From Mycobacterium kansasii ATCC 12478 (GTDB lineage Bacteria > Actinomycetota > Actinomycetes > Mycobacteriales > Mycobacteriaceae): a DNA stretch of 64,000 nt. The notes under the pieces are model-generated. The model was not told the origin of the DNA, searched no databases, and saw only the letters and a list, made by a program, of their open reading frames with translations. The translations under genes and the position numbers were made by a program. Location of the stretch: the NCBI RefSeq assembly GCF_000157895.3, contig NC_022663.1, positions 1,736,001 through 1,800,000 of the forward strand, in the 5' to 3' direction. Positions 60,086 through 64,000 of the stretch are shown one piece after another. Positions within the stretch are counted from its first letter, which is position 1. The number at the start of each line of letters is the position of its first letter.

Positions 60086-60721
60086 ATGGCTACTGCACCG
60101 TATGGGGTTCGGCTACTGGTCGGCGCGGCGACAGTCGCCGTCGAGGAGACGATCAAACTGCCGCGCACCATTCTCATGTACCCGATGACACTGATCAGCC
60201 AGGCCGCACACCTGGTCATGCGGTTCCAACAGAACCTTGCTGAACTGGTCATCAAGGGCGACAGCACGTTGGAGACACTGTTCCCCCCGAAGGACGAGCA
60301 GCCGGAATGGGCGACCTTCGACGAGGACCAACTCGACGCCGCAGAGGGCTGGGACGGGTCTTTCACGGCGCTGCCGGATCCCGACGCCGCCGGCGCCGAC
60401 CGCCGGTCCGCGGGACGGTTCGCACTGTATTCGGTATCCGACGCGGATGAGTCCAGGGACGTCGATTCCCCGACCAAGCCGATGCCTGCCAGGCAACCCA
60501 AGCCGCCGAAGACATCGTCGCCGAATTCGGCGGTCCCGGCACCTGCGATCGCGAGTGAACTCGACTATCCGTCGCTGACCCTGGCCCAGCTCCGGGCCCG
60601 GCTGCAATCGCTGGATGTCAACGAGCTCGAAGCCTTGCTGGCCTACGAGCAGGCCACCAAGGCGCGCGCCCCGTTCCAGACGTTGCTGGCCAACAGGATC
60701 ACCCGCGCGACCGCCAAGTGA
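60086..60721 (+). CDS. Conserved protein, Rv1109c-like (possible lipid-droplet protein)
   Basis: The 211-residue protein has an amphipathic N-terminal helical part (VRLLVGAATVAVEETIKLPR, LISQAAHLVMRFQQNLAELV). An acidic, low-complexity middle follows (DADESRDVDSPTKPMPARQP), and a C-terminal helix DYPSLTLAQLRARLQSLDVN precedes LEALLAYEQATKARAPFQTL. The phasin-like amphipathic segment would fit a lipid-droplet coat protein, and such naming has been used for mycobacterial relatives, but I cannot prove it. Its stop overlaps the xseA GTG start (GTGA). Confidence 0.8.
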   Translation: MATAPYGVRLLVGAATVAVEETIKLPRTILMYPMTLISQAAHLVMRFQQNLAELVIKGDSTLETLFPPKDEQPEWATFDEDQLDAAEGWDGSFTALPDPDAAGADRRSAGRFALYSVSDADESRDVDSPTKPMPARQPKPPKTSSPNSAVPAPAIASELDYPSLTLAQLRARLQSLDVNELEALLAYEQATKARAPFQTLLANRITRATAK

Positions 60722-61965
60722 CCCGGGCTTCCGACGCGAACTCGGCCGAGAATCCGTTCCCGGTCCGCGCGGTAGCCATCCGGGTCGCGAGCTGGATCGA
60801 TCGACTGGGCACGGTCTGGGTCGAGGGGCAGCTGGCCCAGATCACCATGCGGCCCAACTCCAAGACGGTGTTCATGGTGCTGCGTGACCCGGCAGCCGAC
60901 ATGTCGCTGAACGTCACCTGTCCCCGTGATCTGATACTGGGCGCGCCGGTGAAATTGACCGAGGGCACCCAGGTGGTGGTCTGTGGCAAGCCTTCGTTCT
61001 ACACCGGGCGCGGCACATTCTCACTGCGGCTCAGTGAGATTCGGGCCGTAGGCATCGGCGAGCTACTGGCCCGCATCGAACGGCTACGGCGGCTGCTAGA
61101 CGCCGAGGGCCTCTTCGATCCGCGGCTCAAGCGCCCAATACCGTTCCTACCCAACATGATTGGACTTATCACCGGCCGGGCGAGCGCGGCCGAGCGGGAT
61201 GTGACGACGGTGGCCGCGACACGCTGGCCCGCGGTGCGGTTCGCGGTGCGCAACACCGCCGTGCAGGGGCCCAACGCCGTCGTGCAGATCGTCGAGGCGC
61301 TGCGCGATCTCGATCGCCACTTCGAGGTCGACGTGATCGTGCTGGCCCGCGGCGGTGGCAGTGTCGAAGACCTGCTGCCGTTCTCCGACGAGACGCTGTG
61401 CCGCGCCATATCGGCCTGCCGCACACCGGTGATCAGCGCGGTCGGTCACGAACCCGACAACCCGCTCTGCGACCTGGTCGCCGATCTGCGGGCCGCCACC
61501 CCCACCGACGCGGCCAAGAGAGTCGTTCCCGATACCGCCGCCGAACAACGGTTGATCGTCGACCTGCGCCGGCGCAGCGCGCAAGCGCTGCGCAACTGGG
61601 TGTCTCGTGAGGAGCGGGCACTGGCCCACCTGCGCAACCGCCCGGTGCTAGCCGACCCACTGAAGGCGCTCACCGCGCGCCACGACGAAATTCAGCGGGC
61701 CCGCTCCGCAGTTCGCCGCGACATCAACCGGTTGATCGCTGCCGAGACCGAAAGGGTCGGCCACCTTTCGGCACGATTGACCACGCTGGGGCCGGCGGCC
61801 ACGCTCGCCCGCGGCTATGCCGTTGTGCAAAGGCTTTCGGCCGCCGGACAACCGACCGGGGTGCTGCGGTCGGTCCATGACGCGCCAGCGGGCACCAGGC
61901 TGCGGGTGCGGGTTGCCGACGGCGCCATTGCGGCGCTAAGCGAAGGACATACCGATGGCTGCTGA
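60718..61965 (+). CDS. xseA: Exodeoxyribonuclease VII large subunit
   Basis: XseA is the catalytic subunit of exonuclease VII, which degrades single-stranded DNA from both ends. The 415-residue protein has an N-terminal OB fold (TVWVEGQLAQITMRPNSKTV), the catalytic core (GLITGRASAAERDV; VIVLARGGGSVEDLLPFSDE), AVGHEPDNPLCDLVADLRAA, and a C-terminal coiled coil with LATLxRGYAVVQ. The GTG start overlaps the previous stop by 4 bases and the end overlaps xseB, so translation is coupled. It matches Rv1108c. Confidence 0.96.
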   Translation: MTRASDANSAENPFPVRAVAIRVASWIDRLGTVWVEGQLAQITMRPNSKTVFMVLRDPAADMSLNVTCPRDLILGAPVKLTEGTQVVVCGKPSFYTGRGTFSLRLSEIRAVGIGELLARIERLRRLLDAEGLFDPRLKRPIPFLPNMIGLITGRASAAERDVTTVAATRWPAVRFAVRNTAVQGPNAVVQIVEALRDLDRHFEVDVIVLARGGGSVEDLLPFSDETLCRAISACRTPVISAVGHEPDNPLCDLVADLRAATPTDAAKRVVPDTAAEQRLIVDLRRRSAQALRNWVSREERALAHLRNRPVLADPLKALTARHDEIQRARSAVRRDINRLIAAETERVGHLSARLTTLGPAATLARGYAVVQRLSAAGQPTGVLRSVHDAPAGTRLRVRVADGAIAALSEGHTDGC

Positions 61966-62212
61966 CGAAAACGGCGAAAACCACGACGGGAACGGCTCCA
62001 TTACACCCATTAGTCAGCTCGGCTATGAAGCGTGCCGCGACGAACTGATCGAGGTCGTGCGGCTGCTGGAACAGGGCGGCCTGGACCTCGATACGTCGCT
62101 GAAGCTTTGGGAAAGAGGCGAGCAACTCGCCAAAAGGTGTGAGGAGCACTTAGCTGGCGCTCGGCAACGGGTAACCGATGCGCTGGCGGCCGGCGCGGCT
62201 TCGGACGACTAG
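61955..62212 (+). CDS. xseB: Exodeoxyribonuclease VII small subunit
   Basis: The 85-residue small subunit has the conserved core QLGYEACRDELIEVVRLLEQ, then LDLDTSLKLWERGEQLAKRC. It binds the XseA coiled coil and is needed for exonuclease VII activity. The ATG lies 11 bases inside the xseA end. The product matches Rv1107c in length and position. Confidence 0.95.
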   Translation: MAADENGENHDGNGSITPISQLGYEACRDELIEVVRLLEQGGLDLDTSLKLWERGEQLAKRCEEHLAGARQRVTDALAAGAASDD

Positions 62213-62259
62213 CGCATACCGATGCCCGCCGGTTTCACTGGGCAAACCTTATTCCAAAC

Positions 62260-62273
62260 TGGAACACGTTTTA
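62260..62273. promoter_or_regulatory. KstR-type operator at the 3-beta-HSD start
   Basis: TGGAACACGTTTTA fits the KstR consensus TnnAACnnGTTnnA at all fixed positions. It ends only 3 bases before the ATG of the 3-beta-hydroxysteroid dehydrogenase gene. In M. smegmatis the equivalent gene is a known KstR target, so this site is very likely functional. Bound repressor would cover the start region; a near-leaderless transcript is implied. Confidence 0.85.
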
Positions 62274-62276
62274 GTT

Positions 62277-63398
62277 ATGCTTCGCCGCATGGGTGATGCA
62301 TCGTTGACAACTGAACTCGGCCGCGTCCTGGTAACCGGCGGCTCAGGCTTCGTCGGGGCCAACCTGGTTACCACGCTGCTGGAGCGGGGATACCAGGTGC
62401 GTTCCTTCGACCGCGCGCCGTCGCCGCTGCCCCCGCACCCGAAGCTCGAGGTGCTGCAGGGTGATATCACCGACGCGGCCACCTGCGCCACCGCAGTTGA
62501 CGGCATCGACACGATTTTCCACACCGCCGCAATCATCGAGCTGATGGGCGGCGCATCGGTAACCGACGAATACCGGAAGCGCAGCTTCGCGGTCAACGTC
62601 GGCGGCACCGAGAACCTGGTGCACGGCGGGCAGCGGGCGGGGGTAAAGCGGTTCGTCTACACCTCCTCCAACAGCGTGGTGATGGGTGGCCAGAATATTG
62701 CCGGTGGCGACGAGACGATGCCCTACACCAGCCGGTTCAACGACCTCTACACCGAGACGAAGGTGGCCGCCGAGCGATTCGTGTTGTCGCAGAACGGCGT
62801 TGACGGCATGCTTACCTGCGCTATCCGGCCCAGCGGCATCTGGGGCCGCGGCGACCAGACGATGTTCCGCAAGCTGTTCGAAAGCGTGGTCAAGGGCCAG
62901 GTCAAGGTGCTGGTCGGCCGCAAATCGGCCCGGCTGGACAACTCCTACGTGGACAACCTGATTCACGGTTTCATTCTGGCCGCGCAGCACTTGGTCCCCG
63001 GCGGAACCGCGCCCGGGCAGGCGTACTTCATCAACGACGCCGAGCCAATCAACATGTTCGAGTTCGCCCGGCCTGTCGTCACCGCGTGTGGCGAAAGCTG
63101 GCCGCGGATAAGGGTATCCGGCCGCCTGGTGCGCGACCTGATGTCGGCGTGGCAGTGGCTGCACTTCCGGTTCGGGCTGCCGAAGCCGCCACTGGAACCC
63201 CTTGCGGTGGAGCGGCTTTACCTCGACAACTACTTTTCGATCGCCAAGGCGCAGCGTGATCTGGGCTACCGGCCGCTGTTCACCACCGAGCAGGCCTTGG
63301 CCGAATGCCTGCCCTACTACAAAGACCTTTTCGAACAGGTCAAGGCCGCAGCCAAACCCCATCTGGTATCCGTGGTCGACGCGGCACCACCGGAGTAG
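62277..63398 (+). CDS. 3-beta-hydroxysteroid dehydrogenase/isomerase (Rv1106c-like)
   Basis: This enzyme oxidises cholesterol or pregnenolone-type 3-beta-hydroxysterols to the 3-keto-4-ene form, the first step of sterol breakdown. The 373-residue extended SDR has the NAD motif TGGSGFVG (20-27), Ser in YTSSNSVVMGG, and the pair Tyr158-x3-Lys162 in LYTETKVAAERF. ATG 62277 gives the start MLRRMGDASLTTELGRVLVT, the same as M. tuberculosis Rv1106c from memory. An in-frame extension upstream crosses the operator and is rejected. It follows xseB by 64 bases but has its own KstR-controlled promoter. Confidence 0.95.
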   Translation: MLRRMGDASLTTELGRVLVTGGSGFVGANLVTTLLERGYQVRSFDRAPSPLPPHPKLEVLQGDITDAATCATAVDGIDTIFHTAAIIELMGGASVTDEYRKRSFAVNVGGTENLVHGGQRAGVKRFVYTSSNSVVMGGQNIAGGDETMPYTSRFNDLYTETKVAAERFVLSQNGVDGMLTCAIRPSGIWGRGDQTMFRKLFESVVKGQVKVLVGRKSARLDNSYVDNLIHGFILAAQHLVPGGTAPGQAYFINDAEPINMFEFARPVVTACGESWPRIRVSGRLVRDLMSAWQWLHFRFGLPKPPLEPLAVERLYLDNYFSIAKAQRDLGYRPLFTTEQALAECLPYYKDLFEQVKAAAKPHLVSVVDAAPPE

Positions 63399-63419
63399 CG
63401 CGTTCGCCTGAGCTAGAAG

Positions 63420-63651
63420 GGCGGCGGGTCAGCCGCCATCCGGGCGTGGTGATGTTGCGCGACGAGGCATTCACGCGGGCGTCGTGCCAGAAGTTGTCGA
63501 AGAAAGCAACGATGCCGTTGTGGGTATACGCGACGGTCTGACTCCACGTCGCAACAAACGCGACCACCGCGATGAGTGCGTACACGGCGCACAACACTTT
63601 GCGAAAAGCGGGCATCGATGCTGCGGATTGAACCCGTTCGGTTGATGTCAT
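63420..63651 (-). pseudogene. Truncated DUF2834-like membrane protein
   Basis: From ATG 63651 (MTSTERVQSAASMPAFRKVL) the product has one hydrophobic helix and the DUF2834 pattern VAFVATWSQTVAYTHNGIVA, FFDNFWHDARVNASSRNIT. The family normally continues with two more helices to about 110 residues. Here similarity ends at about 63425, and the rest of the frame (to 63340) is unrelated and Arg/Pro-rich, partly antisense to the 3-beta-HSD end. The gene is therefore broken at its 3' end. Confidence 0.7.
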
Positions 63652-63699
63652 GAAGACACCGCTAGGGGAACATGACCATGGGCTAGAGGGATTGACCCG

Positions 63700-63890
63700 A
63701 CATTGGTAGCGGCACAGCAGCTTGCAGTTCGACGGATGAATCAGACCGCGCAGATAGGACACGGTGTGGTCGATGTCGTACACCTGCCGGTTGGTCGCAT
63801 CCGGGGAAGCGGCCTGCCGGATCGACCTGGACCTGGAGCATCCCGGCCGACGGGGGCCAGTGTCAGCCGCGCCAGAACTTACGGTAGGCC
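63700..63890 (-). pseudogene. REP13E12-type HNH endonuclease fragment
   Basis: The minus-strand sequence reads DATNRQVYDIDHTVSYLRGL and then IHPSNCKLLCRYQC, which is the HNH core of mycobacterial 13E12-repeat proteins (CDIDHTxPY...HPSNLKCLCRxHH). The gene has neither its N-terminal DUF222 part nor the end of the HNH motif, since it breaks off just before the HHLLKTF segment. It is a relic of a REP13E12 element beside the DUF2834 fragment. Confidence 0.7.
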
Positions 63891-63900
63891 TGAGCACCCG

Positions 63901-64000
63901 CTATCGGAGCTCGTAGTCCTCGAGGGCGGGACGCGCCATGACGTCGCGGAACCGGGTGAACGTCCACGGCCACGCCACCGGAACGCCGCGGTCGTCGAGA
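63901..64000 (-). CDS. 3' end of an unidentified gene
   Basis: A frame entering from the right edge reads LDDRGVPVAWPWTFTRFRDV then MARPALEDYELR and stops at a TAG at 63901-63903. Only 32 residues are visible. The composition is protein-like, but I do not recognise the family. Confidence 0.45.
   Translation of the reverse strand, partial: LDDRGVPVAWPWTFTRFRDVMARPALEDYELR

Noticed and set aside
1..64000. tRNA or rRNA genes
   Set aside because: I saw no cloverleaf with a CCA-type acceptor or T-loop GGTTCGAATCC-like sequence in intergenic regions, and no rRNA-like sequence. A tRNAscan-SE run would settle this.

Overview
The window is from a slow-growing mycobacterium. The evidence is high G+C content, many PE, PE_PGRS and PPE genes (including SVP and MPTR types), and a backbone whose order and orientation match, inverted, the Mycobacterium tuberculosis H37Rv segment from metE (Rv1133c) back to the 3-beta-hydroxysteroid dehydrogenase gene (Rv1106c). 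The Rv comparisons are from memory, not from a search. The density of PGRS genes and insertion sequences suggests a relative of M. kansasii or M. marinum; the species cannot be fixed from this window.

Layout: 1-4.5 kb holds two related SVP-type PPE genes (one cut by the window edge) around a PE_PGRS gene. 5-12 kb holds a double-domain TetR regulator, an SDR oxidoreductase, a cobalamin riboswitch with metE, and a membrane protein (Rv1132-like) with a KstR-type operator. 12-33 kb is an accessory block. It has a small secreted protein, a truncated phospholipase C, a PPE gene split by a 1978-bp IS1634-like element, a flavin amine oxidase, a PE gene with an unusual promoter region, a deleted PPE pseudogene behind a PPE-MPTR gene, a cyclase-ATPase-LuxR regulator, a large two-module PE_PGRS, and a coupled operon of an Lgt-like protein, a small membrane protein and a radical SAM protein. 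An orphan PGRS fragment and a DoxX gene follow. As I remember H37Rv, the methylcitrate genes prpR, prpD and prpC occupy this place; they are absent here.

33-40 kb returns to backbone: ppdK, the Rv1126c- and Rv1125-like genes and ephC, with an IS110 relic and an extra membrane protein beside ppdK. 40-48 kb is a second accessory block: PPE, TetR, a VOC protein with a 10-bp tandem repeat array at its ribosome binding site, transposase relics, an SLC13 transporter, two adjoining IS630 copies and a YhgE/Pip-like membrane protein. 48-63.4 kb is conserved backbone: bpoB, zwf1-gnd2, adenylate cyclase, two NlpC/P60-type proteins, a frameshifted osmC, ychF, ispH, xseA-xseB and the KstR-box-preceded 3-beta-HSD gene. 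The last 600 bases hold relics (DUF2834, REP13E12-type HNH) and the end of an unidentified gene.

The backbone covers methionine synthesis with B12 control, the oxidative pentose phosphate branch, isoprenoid synthesis, exonuclease VII and entry to sterol breakdown. The accessory blocks are dominated by PE/PPE surface or secreted proteins and by insertion-sequence decay.
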